This document shows, one piece after another, positions 1 through 8,494 of a stretch of DNA of 64,000 bases. Source of the stretch: an uncultured Armatimonadota bacterium (GTDB taxonomy: Bacteria > Armatimonadota > Armatimonadia > Armatimonadales > Armatimonadaceae). Both the position numbers and the translations under genes were made by a program. The stretch spans positions 52,906 through 116,905 of the forward strand of contig CAIVZM010000067.1 of assembly GCA_903910385.1 (NCBI GenBank). Reading direction: 5' to 3'. A model generated the notes under the pieces. It made no database searches. It was not told where the DNA came from and worked only from the letters and a program-made list of their open reading frames with translations. Numbering within the stretch: position 1 is the stretch's first letter; every line of letters begins with the position of its first letter.

Positions 1-161
1 GATTCCGCCTGCGCCGCCGCTTCCTCGTTCTGTGGCGTACGCCCGACTTTATCGCCGGGCGTACAGCCACTGAAACAAATCCCTAGCGACAACGACCAGA
101 GTATCGTCACCAATGGTAAAAAGGTGTGAAAGCGGTGAACTACGAAAGCTCGTAACAGCAT
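1..161 (-). CDS. Lipoprotein, partial (runs off the left edge)
   Basis: The reading frame opens with ATG at 161 on the minus strand and continues to the window edge, so only the first 53 or so residues are visible. They form a signal peptide with a hydrophobic stretch (LVTILWSLSLGICFSGC) ending in a lipobox-like F-S-G-C, so the mature protein should start at a lipidated cysteine followed by a charged, Ala/Glu-rich segment. No clear Shine-Dalgarno precedes the ATG, but the gene starts 13 bases after the stop of another small lipoprotein, so translational coupling is likely. GTG or TTG codons nearer the hydrophobic core are alternative starts. Function unknown. Confidence 0.55.
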   Translation of the reverse strand, partial: MLLRAFVVHRFHTFLPLVTILWSLSLGICFSGCTPGDKVGRTPQNEEAAAQAE

Positions 162-174
162 AAGCAAGGGGATT

Positions 175-366
175 TTACTGCCCCGGTCCCGTGCGGGGCG
201 CCAGATACCGGTCTTTTGCGGCGTCCGCGCCAGGTGCGGCGTTTGCCGGAGCGGCAGCGGTCGCCGTCGGTGAAGGAGAAGCTCCCGGCTCTGACGCAGA
301 ACATCCGGCAAGCGCCAGTAACACCATAAGGCAAGAAATCGCCAGAGCAAAGGTTAATGGTTTCAT
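175..366 (-). CDS. Small lipoprotein, unknown function
   Basis: A 63-residue protein with a textbook lipoprotein signal (MKPLTFALAISCLMVLLALAGC). The lipobox L-A-G-C puts the lipidated cysteine at residue 22. The mature part is a low-complexity Ala/Pro/Ser/Thr linker ending in a short basic tail (DRYLAPRTGPGQ). An AAGGA box lies 11 bases before the ATG. It is followed closely by a second lipoprotein gene, so the two are probably co-transcribed. No family recognised; it may be a surface tether or assembly factor, but nothing in the sequence shows this. Confidence 0.6.
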   Translation of the reverse strand: MKPLTFALAISCLMVLLALAGCSASEPGASPSPTATAAAPANAAPGADAAKDRYLAPRTGPGQ

Positions 367-435
367 TTGTATATTTATCCTTAGATGATGATCAATTATT
401 GTTCCCTACCATCAAGGGAAGAGCAGTTTCCCGCC

Positions 436-1683
436 TTATTTACGTAAACCAGCGGCTTTGAGTCCTCGTTGAGCGACCGGATGCCCCTGCATCAACTTCC
501 ATATCAGACCGGAGCGAGCGTTTTCAATCGCCAGAAGCATCATACCAAGATCAAGTCCCAGAACGTCGCTGTCATACCAGTTTTTGTCGACATTGAACGC
601 GTTGGCGAATCCGTACCGTCCCCAGATTTTGCTTTTATAGTCTTTATATAAGGCGACAACCGTTCGACGCGCAATATCGGGAACGAAAAGGATTCCCGCC
701 AGCGCTGCAGTTGGCGCGACTGTCCCTCGGTTTTTACCATCGACAGGCTCATCCGCGCCATACCCATTGCCATCGCCCGGTTTGTCCGGCGGTTGGTCAC
801 AGGCGGTAATTCCCCAGATCAGGTCACTGTACGTCTTGAACTTCCCGGCATTCCGAGCGCAATACCGATGATTTGCGCGATGCGTATTCTCAAAGTTCTT
901 CCACCAATCGCGCCCCAATCGATCTTTTTGACCACGTAAATCAAAATAGGCGGGCGTCATCTGGACAAAGAACAGAGGGCCGGGCCTACCCAGAATCGGG
1001 AAACCTTCCAGTATCGTTTCTCCGACCTCCCATTTGTCCCAGACACTTGGTGGCAGGGAGTAGCGGGGAGCGCCCATCGCCAGAAGATAGAGATAGGACG
1101 CTTCATCGTAGCGAGACCATCGTCCGTCCAGAAAACCCGATTCTGGTTTCCATCCCATCGACAAAAGCGTGTCTTCAGGGTCTCCCAGCTTGCGATTTTG
1201 CATCCATCGCCAATCGACACGTTCGAAGATGGCATCCGCCAGACGTGCGGCTTCTCCCCCGAAGTAGCGTCCCGCAACCAGAACGCCCTTGATCAAAAGA
1301 GCGGTATCGATAGAGGAAAGTTCGCAGTTCCAGACGCGTTTCCCGTCACGCCAGTCGACAAAGTGATAATGGAAACCGTGCTCGACCGGCAGTTTATCGT
1401 GGATAAACCGCAGAGTGAGCAGGGCTCGATTTTCGGCGTCCTTTCGGGGAAGCCATTTACGCTCCGTCCCAATACAAAGCGCGGCAAGCGCGTACCCGGT
1501 AGCGGCGATTGAAGCGACCGTGTATTCGTCCTTGATATTGCCCGGATTCTTCGCACGATCTTTGGTCAGACCGGTTGCCGGGTGCGACTCATTGTAGAAA
1601 AAGGCGACGGCGCGATGCGCGATGTTATCCAGTAGCGCATCAGGCGTCGTATCTGCAGGTTCCGGTGCGGTGATTCTTTGCAT
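436..1683 (-). CDS. Glycoamylase-family glycoside hydrolase (PF10091-like)
   Basis: A 415-residue protein resembling the bacterial glucoamylase-like family (COG5368/PF10091), which includes the beta-1,2-glucanases of GH144. Family-typical segments are visible: an N-terminal helix with AVAFFYNESHPATGL, WNCELSSIDTALLIKGVL near residue 120, and YGADEPVDG plus APTAALAGI near residues 290-310. The fold is an (alpha/alpha)6 toroid. No signal peptide is seen, so it should act in the cytoplasm on imported oligosaccharides, unless the true start lies upstream. It is preceded by a terminator hairpin whose 3' arm holds its Shine-Dalgarno. Substrate cannot be read from the sequence. Confidence 0.8.
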   Translation of the reverse strand: MQRITAPEPADTTPDALLDNIAHRAVAFFYNESHPATGLTKDRAKNPGNIKDEYTVASIAATGYALAALCIGTERKWLPRKDAENRALLTLRFIHDKLPVEHGFHYHFVDWRDGKRVWNCELSSIDTALLIKGVLVAGRYFGGEAARLADAIFERVDWRWMQNRKLGDPEDTLLSMGWKPESGFLDGRWSRYDEASYLYLLAMGAPRYSLPPSVWDKWEVGETILEGFPILGRPGPLFFVQMTPAYFDLRGQKDRLGRDWWKNFENTHRANHRYCARNAGKFKTYSDLIWGITACDQPPDKPGDGNGYGADEPVDGKNRGTVAPTAALAGILFVPDIARRTVVALYKDYKSKIWGRYGFANAFNVDKNWYDSDVLGLDLGMMLLAIENARSGLIWKLMQGHPVAQRGLKAAGLRK

Positions 1684-1692
1684 GATTGAGAA

Positions 1693-1723
1693 AACCCTCC
1701 CATCATTGTCTGACGGGAGGGTT
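1693..1723 (-). terminator. Hairpin between pseudopilin and glycoamylase genes; also covers the latter's SD
   Basis: Inverted repeat AACCCTCCC / GGGAGGGTT separated by 13 bases, followed on the minus strand by TTTTCT. It looks like a terminator for the pseudopilin gene, yet the GGGAGGG arm is also the best Shine-Dalgarno of the glycoamylase gene (ATG at 1683). Confidence 0.65.
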
Positions 1724-1773
1724 CTTATCCTTCTCAGACGATCAGGCTTGACCGACTGAACTCCGGAGCGGAT

Positions 1774-2598
1774 TTAGTTTTCGCCCGGGTAATTCGCCAG
1801 GTCAAACTTCAGGTTGGAAATCCAGCCCCAGCCAGCGGCATCCATTTCCTTCTGGTTGTAGCGCCATGCGTTCAGACCGTCGGTTCTTTCTTCGAAAGTG
1901 GCTCGAAGGCTGGTATACTTGGCATGACCGTCCATGTAGACGATGTTGCTCTTCTTCTTGTTGTGACCGCTGTTCCACGAAGACGGGCCAGACGTAATGG
2001 TTCCGCCATCGAAGTCTCCCTTACAGTCCGGGCCATTTGCCGGTTCGCAATAGCGGAAGTAGGGGCCGGTATCCGCCCAGCGGTAGCTGGTTTCAATGAC
2101 AACGATCGATTCCGCCGAGGCGGGAATTCCGGCAATTGCCTGAGGATAGCTACAACCGTGTCCTGCATTCGCGCAGATACCCGCATCCGGCAGCCACATG
2201 GAATAGCCGCCCGGGAACCAGCCATCAACGTTCGCGGTCCCGTTCCATGACAGACCGCCCTTTTGTGCGGTCGGGTTGCTGGGGCACTTGAAAACCTGCT
2301 GATTCTTGATGTAGGGATAGATCATATCCCTCCAGCTCTGCTGGAAACCATTTTTGAATTCACCACTGGCAACATCGCCATTGCCATAGCGCATCGGGAA
2401 ATACTCATCGTAGTCCTGCGTGTACATCATGAGGCTGGTACCGATTTGCTTCATGTTGGACAAACAAGAAATCTGACGGGCTTTTTCACGGGCTTGCGCG
2501 AAAACGGGAAATAGAATCGCAGCAAGTATAGCGATAATCGCTATAACGACGAGTAATTCAATCAGTGTAAAGGCTTTTTGAGCCGACTTGCGGAACAT
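1774..2598 (-). CDS. DUF1559 prepilin-type secreted protein
   Basis: A 274-residue protein with a type IV prepilin N-terminus: a short basic leader (MFRKSAQKA), then FTLIELLVVIAIIAILAAIL, with Glu at position +5 of the mature chain. Cleavage would be by prepilin peptidase after Ala rather than the usual Gly. The C-terminal part carries the DUF1559/H-X9-DG type region seen in planctomycetes and Armatimonadota, ending with SNIVYMDGHAKY. These proteins are exported and assembled as pseudopilins; their roles are mostly unknown. The start at 2598 is chosen because an AGGA box lies 7 bases upstream; longer in-frame starts would bury the leader. It lies 23 bases after the LacI gene, so likely one operon. 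Confidence 0.85.
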   Translation of the reverse strand: MFRKSAQKAFTLIELLVVIAIIAILAAILFPVFAQAREKARQISCLSNMKQIGTSLMMYTQDYDEYFPMRYGNGDVASGEFKNGFQQSWRDMIYPYIKNQQVFKCPSNPTAQKGGLSWNGTANVDGWFPGGYSMWLPDAGICANAGHGCSYPQAIAGIPASAESIVVIETSYRWADTGPYFRYCEPANGPDCKGDFDGGTITSGPSSWNSGHNKKKSNIVYMDGHAKYTSLRATFEERTDGLNAWRYNQKEMDAAGWGWISNLKFDLANYPGEN

Positions 2599-2621
2599 CA
2601 CTGTGTCCTGCCTTTCAATTT

Positions 2622-3677
2622 TTATGTAGTTAAAGAAACGGACGACGAATGCAACGGCGCACAAGATTCGCGAATAATTAACTCCGGAGGGAGTAATTTT
2701 TGCGTCTCCAGAACGCCCGCATCGCGGATTCGCGCTACGAGTAACTGCAACGCACGCTCCGCGATCGCGTAAATCGGCTGACGGACCGTGGTCAGGCGCG
2801 GAACGCTCCGCTCTCCCAACGTCTCACTGCCATCAAAACCGATAATCGAAACATCTTCAGGAACCCGCAGGTTCAACTTATCACGGAGGAAAGCGATCGC
2901 TTCCACCGCGACATCATCGCTCCAGACGAATAACGCCGTCGGCGCATTCTTCGCCTTCAACATTTTTTCCAATGGCGCGAAGTCTGCGCCGGCAAAACCG
3001 ATCTCAGCGCTCCATTGCGGGTTCGGTTCGATATTTTGCTCCAGCAGAACATCAGCAAAACCTTTATAGCGGTCACGGACAGCGGATGACGCCGCCGAGC
3101 CGCCAATAAACCCGATACAACGGTGGCCCAGCGAAATAAGGTATTCCGTCGCCAACCGCCCCCCGGTTACATTGTCACAATCGACAAAGTACGCCCCCGG
3201 TTCCTCGGAACGAGAGAAAAGGCTCACCCAAGGAAAATTGCGCGTTTGCAATTCTCCGATCAAAGGGTCGCCGAGGTTTCGGAGAACCAGAATTCCATCC
3301 GCCCGACCATCTGTCAGCGCTTGCACTTCCTGCAAGGAGTCCGGAATCGTCTTGGTATGCAACAACAAATCATACCCGAGTGCGTTCGCAGCATCCAGCA
3401 CGCCATGCATCATTTCAAGAACAAAACTTGACCCTCCGGAAAACACCGAGGGAAATTGCATCACCAGAGTAACCGTATCCGTGCAACGGCGGGCAAGAGC
3501 GCGGGCAACGGCATTAGGTTGATATCCCAGATCACGCGCTACGGCCATCACTCGTTGTCGCGTCGCATCACTGATCCGCACTCCGGTTTCTCGTCCATTG
3601 AGAACATAAGAGACTGTGACTTTGGAAACCCCGGTACGATTGGCTATATCCTGTAATGTAACGCCTTGTTGTCGCAT
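2622..3677 (-). CDS. LacI-family transcriptional regulator
   Basis: A 351-residue LacI/GalR regulator. Residues 5-60 form the helix-turn-helix and hinge (VTLQDIANRTGVSKVTVSYVLNG, then YQPNAVARAL). The remainder is the periplasmic-binding-protein-like sensor domain, with GRADGILVL, a core GHRCIGFIGG and SIIGFDGSE near residue 280. Such proteins bind a sugar or related effector and release DNA on binding it. The gene lies directly before the pseudopilin gene and near a glycoamylase. A 26-base palindrome 70 bases upstream of its start is a likely self-operator. The effector cannot be deduced. Confidence 0.9.
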   Translation of the reverse strand: MRQQGVTLQDIANRTGVSKVTVSYVLNGRETGVRISDATRQRVMAVARDLGYQPNAVARALARRCTDTVTLVMQFPSVFSGGSSFVLEMMHGVLDAANALGYDLLLHTKTIPDSLQEVQALTDGRADGILVLRNLGDPLIGELQTRNFPWVSLFSRSEEPGAYFVDCDNVTGGRLATEYLISLGHRCIGFIGGSAASSAVRDRYKGFADVLLEQNIEPNPQWSAEIGFAGADFAPLEKMLKAKNAPTALFVWSDDVAVEAIAFLRDKLNLRVPEDVSIIGFDGSETLGERSVPRLTTVRQPIYAIAERALQLLVARIRDAGVLETQKLLPPELIIRESCAPLHSSSVSLTT

Positions 3678-3746
3678 TGCGTAATTGGTAACTTCTTTGT
3701 TGCGTTTTCAGTAGCGACCGAACCGTTTGAAGGACGGCGCTTTTGC

Positions 3747-3772
3747 TTAACCGATAAGCATTAATCGGTTAA
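3747..3772. promoter_or_regulatory. Candidate LacI-family operator
   Basis: Perfect 9-base arms TTAACCGAT and ATCGGTTAA separated by 8 bases. Each arm, extended inward, is itself close to a LacI-type site with a central CG (TTAACCGATAAG and TTAATCGGTTAA), so it may be a double operator. It lies in the 354-base divergent region between the regulator gene (start 3677) and the DUF1549/DUF1553 gene (start 4032), so it could control either or both. The rest of this region is AT-rich, with a TACAAT at 3964-3969 that may be a -10 for the plus-strand gene. Confidence 0.5.
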
Positions 3773-4031
3773 TGCCACAACACTCCTTATTATCCGACGA
3801 ATATATTGACCTGTCAAGAGCGACTTTCGAGCGCTACGACGAACTGACACCACTCTTCAACACTACATTATCCACTTAAAACGGAATGTAACGATCATAA
3901 TAATGTTCCCCAGAACATAAAGTCTTTATAAAACATCATCGGGATAATCGGACTAAATTCGGATACAATAAGGAACTAAGTTTCTAACAGGCGCGGTCAG
4001 TTCCCTGAACCGCGTACTGGAAAGCGTCATA

Positions 4032-6461
4032 ATGAACCTTGTTCATTGTCGAACCCTGCTCCCGGTCGCTCTCCTCCTTGCGTTGGCGCAAATCGCCCCC
4101 GCAGACAATCCGCGCGCCCCTCTCGCTCTCACGGGCGCAAAGCGTGAGATTGTCCTTGAGAGCCCCTATGCTTCAGAGCGCGTACTGATCGAACAGCATA
4201 ACGGCTCAAATGTGCGTGATGTCAGTGGCGGCGCCTCCCTGACCATCACGGATGCGACAATCGCATCCGTGACGGATGGTATCGTCCGCCCGCTTCGCGA
4301 TGGCAAAACGATCCTGACGGCGAAGTTTAAAGACGGTTCGATCCAGATTCCGGTGACGGTACAGGGTATAGCGGGCGCAAAACCGCCGCGATTCACCACC
4401 GAAGTGATTCCAGTTCTAACGAAACTCGGATGTAATATGGGAGCCTGTCACGGGGCGGCATCCGGAAAAGGCGGATTCAAACTCTCTTTGCAGGGATATG
4501 ACCCCGAAGCGGACTACGATGCTATCACCCGTGCAGCGGGAGCACGACGCGTCTCCCCGGCGCAACCGGAAAACAGCCTGATCTTACGCAAGCCCACAGC
4601 GGCGGTCAGCCACCGGGGCGGCAAACTGCTGGAGGTCAACTCACCGTCGTATCGTGTGATCGCCGACTGGATCAAAGGCGGAATGCCGGCGCCCCAGGCG
4701 ACCGAACCCGGTCTCGTTTCTCTGGAAGCGTCTCCCGCCGTTCGTACTGTCGCACCGGGAGGGAAACAGCGCATCCGTGTTGTCGCCAGATTCACGGATG
4801 GTTCACGCCGTGATGTCACTCAGGAATCGTTATTCAGCGGCAGTGACGGAGCTATTATCAATGTATCTTCGGATGGCGAAGCGACTGTCACTGGAAAAGG
4901 CGAAGCCGCCGTCCTGGTGCGCTACCGTGATCTGGTGACGACTGCTTCTCTCGTCTCTCCCTTTGCTCTGCCCACTCCCGCTCCCAAAACCGCCACAACG
5001 CCCACTGATCTGCTGATAAATCAGAAGCTCGCAGCGCTAGGTCTGGAGGCATCCCCGCGTTGCTCGGACTCGGATTTCCTTCGACGCGTTTCACTGGATG
5101 TCATCGGCGTCTTACCGTCTCCGGAGGAAACCCGCGCCTTTCTCGCCAATACCGATCCGAGAAAGCGGGTACGTTTGGTCGAGAGTTTGCTCGCCCGTCC
5201 GGAGTATGTCGATTACTGGACTCTACAATGGGGCGATATCCTTCGCAGTTCCCGTAACGCCCTCGGTGACCGGGGACTGGTCGCCTATAACCAGTGGATT
5301 CGACGGAGCGTAGCGGAAAATAAGCCTTGGGATCGTTTCGCCCGTGAATTGATACTGGCGCAGGGCAGTCTGTACGAAGATGGCGCCGCCAACTACTTCC
5401 GCGCTGCCGCGACTCCAGAGACTCTGGCGGAGACGACCGCGCAGGTTTTCATGGGCGTCCGAATGCAATGCGCTCGTTGCCATAACCATCCCTATGAGCG
5501 ATGGAAACAGACACAGTACTACCAGTTAGCGGCATTCTTTGCCCGTGTGCGCACCAAACCGGGCGAGGCGGAAGATGAGAAAATCGTTTATGCGGTCAAC
5601 GCCGGCGATGTAAGCCATCCCAAAACCAAAAAAGTCCTGACACCGACCGCTCTGGATGCCCCTCCCCTATCCGCAACTTATGACGGGGATCGCCGCAAGG
5701 CGCTGGCGGACTGGCTTACCAATTCGAAAAACCCCTTCTTCGCTCGTATTCTGGTCAATCGTATCTGGAAACACTTTATGGGTCAGGGGTTGGTCGAGCC
5801 CGTGGACGATATGCGCGTCACGAACCCGCCAACCAACCCGGCGCTACTGGATTACCTGGCAAAGGATTTTGTCAGCAATGGATACGATATTCAGCGGTTG
5901 ATCCGGTCTATCGTCTCGACGGACGCTTATCAACGCGCGGCGTTCGCTACGCCGCGAAACGCCGCAGACACGCGCTACTATTCCCGGTTTTTCTTCAAGC
6001 GTCTGGCAGCGGAACCGTTACTGGATGCGGTCGGCGCAGCGACGGGCGTACCGGAAAAATTCGCCGGTTACCCGGCGAGCATGCGGGCGACCGAACTGCC
6101 GGATACGACGACGGATTCCTACTTCCTCGACCTGTTTGGTCGTCCCGCCCGAAATATCGTCTGCCAGTGTGAGCGTATAGATGCCCCGAACCTCGGACAG
6201 ACGCTGCACTTTATCAATGGGAAGGGCGTCAATGTACGTTTAGCATCGAAGGACGGTCGTATCGCCCGGATGATCGCCGCCAAAACGCCCGACATCAAAA
6301 TCATCGAAGAGCTATACCTCGCCACCCTCTCCCGTTATCCTACAGAAGACGAGACGATGGAAACCCTGATGTTCCTGAGTCAATCGAAAGACCGTCAAAA
6401 GGGAGCGGAAGATGTCCTGTGGGCGTTGCTCAATTCCAAGGAGTTCCTGTTCAATCACTGA
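4032..6461 (+). CDS. DUF1549/DUF1553 planctomycete-type cytochrome protein
   Basis: An 809-residue exported protein. A signal peptide (about residues 1-24) is followed by Ig-like (BIG2) segments, an atypical haem-like motif C134-N-M-G-A-C139-H140, a second Ig-like region, then DUF1549 (from about residue 325) and DUF1553 (from about 560). DUF1549 contains the CXXCH motif C480-A-R-C-H484 followed by NHPYERW. The family is abundant in Planctomycetes and also in Armatimonadota; function is unproven, with roles in extracytoplasmic redox or polymer breakdown suggested. Partners of the DUF1501 type normally sit beside it; here that operon lies convergently just downstream. Start: ATG with GGAAAG 8 bases before. 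Confidence 0.88.
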   Translation: MNLVHCRTLLPVALLLALAQIAPADNPRAPLALTGAKREIVLESPYASERVLIEQHNGSNVRDVSGGASLTITDATIASVTDGIVRPLRDGKTILTAKFKDGSIQIPVTVQGIAGAKPPRFTTEVIPVLTKLGCNMGACHGAASGKGGFKLSLQGYDPEADYDAITRAAGARRVSPAQPENSLILRKPTAAVSHRGGKLLEVNSPSYRVIADWIKGGMPAPQATEPGLVSLEASPAVRTVAPGGKQRIRVVARFTDGSRRDVTQESLFSGSDGAIINVSSDGEATVTGKGEAAVLVRYRDLVTTASLVSPFALPTPAPKTATTPTDLLINQKLAALGLEASPRCSDSDFLRRVSLDVIGVLPSPEETRAFLANTDPRKRVRLVESLLARPEYVDYWTLQWGDILRSSRNALGDRGLVAYNQWIRRSVAENKPWDRFARELILAQGSLYEDGAANYFRAAATPETLAETTAQVFMGVRMQCARCHNHPYERWKQTQYYQLAAFFARVRTKPGEAEDEKIVYAVNAGDVSHPKTKKVLTPTALDAPPLSATYDGDRRKALADWLTNSKNPFFARILVNRIWKHFMGQGLVEPVDDMRVTNPPTNPALLDYLAKDFVSNGYDIQRLIRSIVSTDAYQRAAFATPRNAADTRYYSRFFFKRLAAEPLLDAVGAATGVPEKFAGYPASMRATELPDTTTDSYFLDLFGRPARNIVCQCERIDAPNLGQTLHFINGKGVNVRLASKDGRIARMIAAKTPDIKIIEELYLATLSRYPTEDETMETLMFLSQSKDRQKGAEDVLWALLNSKEFLFNH

Positions 6462-6464
6462 TGC

Positions 6465-6491
6465 AAAGAGGCGTAGGCAGAGCGCCTCTTT
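6465..6491. terminator. Bidirectional terminator between converging genes
   Basis: Arms AAAGAGGCG and CGCCTCTTT flank a 9-base loop. The A/T ends make it work in both directions, serving the plus-strand DUF1549/DUF1553 gene and the minus-strand PPC-domain gene, whose stop codon overlaps the right arm. Confidence 0.75.
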
Positions 6492-8490
6492 ATTTCGCTA
6501 TAGTCAGATTGACTGGTAGGGCGACGTGATCGGTAAAGCGTAGTTCATCCACGATACAACGCGCGACGATGGTCAATGTCGCGCTTCCCGGTTGCGCGGC
6601 AGTTTCCGCCTTCAGAACTACTGTAGTCTCGTTTTTGTTTTCTGGTATTTCCGCGCCGGTGACTGTGATATTCGCCGGAAGTCCCTGAATGAGAATCGGG
6701 ATTTTCGCCGCATAGCCCGCTTTGCGCTCGACGGTTATCTTGCACTCGACGGTCTTACCAATCACCAGCGCCATCGCTTCCGTTGCAGTCCGGATGATGA
6801 CATCAGACGGCCCGGTGACTGTGGCGAAGGGGAACCGAACCGGGCGCGTCGTTTCTTCGATTCGGTCATCCCTCTTGACATAAGTCCTCAAATTACTCTG
6901 CGCGAAGCGCGTCTCGTTTCTTCCGCCTAACGTTGCAGTTCCGCTGATTCGTAAGGGCGATGTCACGGGAACGCTCCCGGCATCCGCCGTTATCAGAAGT
7001 GTGACGGCGTTCTGCCCCTTTGCGATTACCGGTTTCCCGATCACTCGCATGCCCGCCGGAAGTCCATTGATCGACAGAGTAATATCACCATCGAAACCAT
7101 TCTGGCGTTCGGTGGCGATCACCAGTTGCGTACGGTCTCCGGGCGCAACCGCAGGGCAGTCCGGATAAAACCGCAACGTAAAATCAGGCACTGACGGAGC
7201 GATTCGAAGCCGATAGCCCGGCGATGTATCGGGACGCTTGCGTAAATCACTAACTCGCGCAATATAATCGCCCGTTTCTGGCACGGTAAAACTCAGCGCC
7301 GGGTCTTTTCCTCGAGCATCATCATTGGCGACCAGTTCTTTACCCTTGATGTCCATTACGCTCAAGACAGGATCAAGCGACGACCCGAGACGCGCCGAGA
7401 GAACTTCCAGAGAGAATACCTGCCCTTTGGAAGCGGAAAAACGAAAGCAGTCCACATCCGGTCGTGTCGAATAGGCGGAAAAAATACGTCCGTTGACTGT
7501 TACCGGCGGTGTGACTCGTCCGGCGTTTTCCGGCGTATCGTTCGGTTCCACTTCGATATATTCGGGGTAGTTTCCGATATCCAGCAGTCGGTTACCGACA
7601 TCAGGAAGCGGAAGGGATTGGATCAACGGTTCGGATGGTAGCGTGACAAGACGCTCGGAAGGCGGCGGCAGATTGGTTCCCGTTAAAGCGACACGGATAA
7701 TCTGTCCTGCTCGACCGCCCATCGGAAAAATATCGCTGATTGCCGGAATCCGCCCGGCAGTCAGGCGATAGAAAAATCCCGCGCCGCCCTGATAGCGCAA
7801 ATCGCGAACGTATAAAAAATAATCGCCGGTCTGTGGCGCCGTGAATGTCAGGGTGGCATCCGGTTGATTGAGCGCCGCTGCGAAAGCGCGTTCTTTTCCC
7901 ATAACGTCCAGCAAGCGTATCACCGGAGTCATGGCGGAGCCGATACTTCCCGCCGCAACGGAAAAAACCATCGTTTCGCCACGCTGGATCGTCACTTTGT
8001 AGATATCAACATCCTCTGCGGAATCACTGCGTCCATTCACCGTCGTTGGAAAAGTCAATGGTTGCGCCTGTTCGCGGAGGTTGTTCGGCTCTTTCTCCGG
8101 ATTTTCGGGCCACTCTCCGACCACAAAATAGCCGAGTTCCGAAGGGCCGAAGGGAGTCATGACCCGAAAAGGATAACGCCCCGGCGTAGCGTCCGCCGAC
8201 ACTTTGAACTTCACGACGATTTTGCCGTCCGGGTTCTTTGCATTGGCGGGGGGGGCTTCGGGAGCGATGGACTCAACCATCAGTGCGGGATTCTCTGCGA
8301 CCAACGCCGTCCCGAAGCCGAGGTTAACCCCGGTCAGAGTCACCACAGTCGTTACGCCGCGTTGTCCACCCGGAGGGATAACCTGAGAAATCTGCGGACG
8401 CAATGTCTGCGCCTGCGCGATTCCTGATGCGAAGAAGGCGAAGGTGGATAATGCGCCGAGCGTCGCCAGTAGCCGGTGATATTTCCTCAA
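6490..8490 (-). CDS. Secreted protein with pre-peptidase C-terminal (PPC) domains
   Basis: A 666-residue exported protein read from TTG at 8490, four bases after the stop of the upstream gene, giving a signal peptide (KYHRLLATLGALSTFAFFASGIAQAQ). An IPT/TIG-like segment (ISQVIPPGGQRG) comes first, then two PPC-type beta domains, each starting with an E-P-N motif (KEPNNLREQAQ near residue 135, VEPNDTPENA near 320) and containing D-x-D-x-Y/F patterns. The C-terminal third is repetitive beta structure. A longer frame exists upstream but would overlap the previous gene and lose the signal peptide. It is the last gene of the DUF1501 operon and probably an extracytoplasmic binding partner. Confidence 0.8.
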   Translation of the reverse strand: MRKYHRLLATLGALSTFAFFASGIAQAQTLRPQISQVIPPGGQRGVTTVVTLTGVNLGFGTALVAENPALMVESIAPEAPPANAKNPDGKIVVKFKVSADATPGRYPFRVMTPFGPSELGYFVVGEWPENPEKEPNNLREQAQPLTFPTTVNGRSDSAEDVDIYKVTIQRGETMVFSVAAGSIGSAMTPVIRLLDVMGKERAFAAALNQPDATLTFTAPQTGDYFLYVRDLRYQGGAGFFYRLTAGRIPAISDIFPMGGRAGQIIRVALTGTNLPPPSERLVTLPSEPLIQSLPLPDVGNRLLDIGNYPEYIEVEPNDTPENAGRVTPPVTVNGRIFSAYSTRPDVDCFRFSASKGQVFSLEVLSARLGSSLDPVLSVMDIKGKELVANDDARGKDPALSFTVPETGDYIARVSDLRKRPDTSPGYRLRIAPSVPDFTLRFYPDCPAVAPGDRTQLVIATERQNGFDGDITLSINGLPAGMRVIGKPVIAKGQNAVTLLITADAGSVPVTSPLRISGTATLGGRNETRFAQSNLRTYVKRDDRIEETTRPVRFPFATVTGPSDVIIRTATEAMALVIGKTVECKITVERKAGYAAKIPILIQGLPANITVTGAEIPENKNETTVVLKAETAAQPGSATLTIVARCIVDELRFTDHVALPVNLTIAK

Positions 8491-8494
8491 CGTA

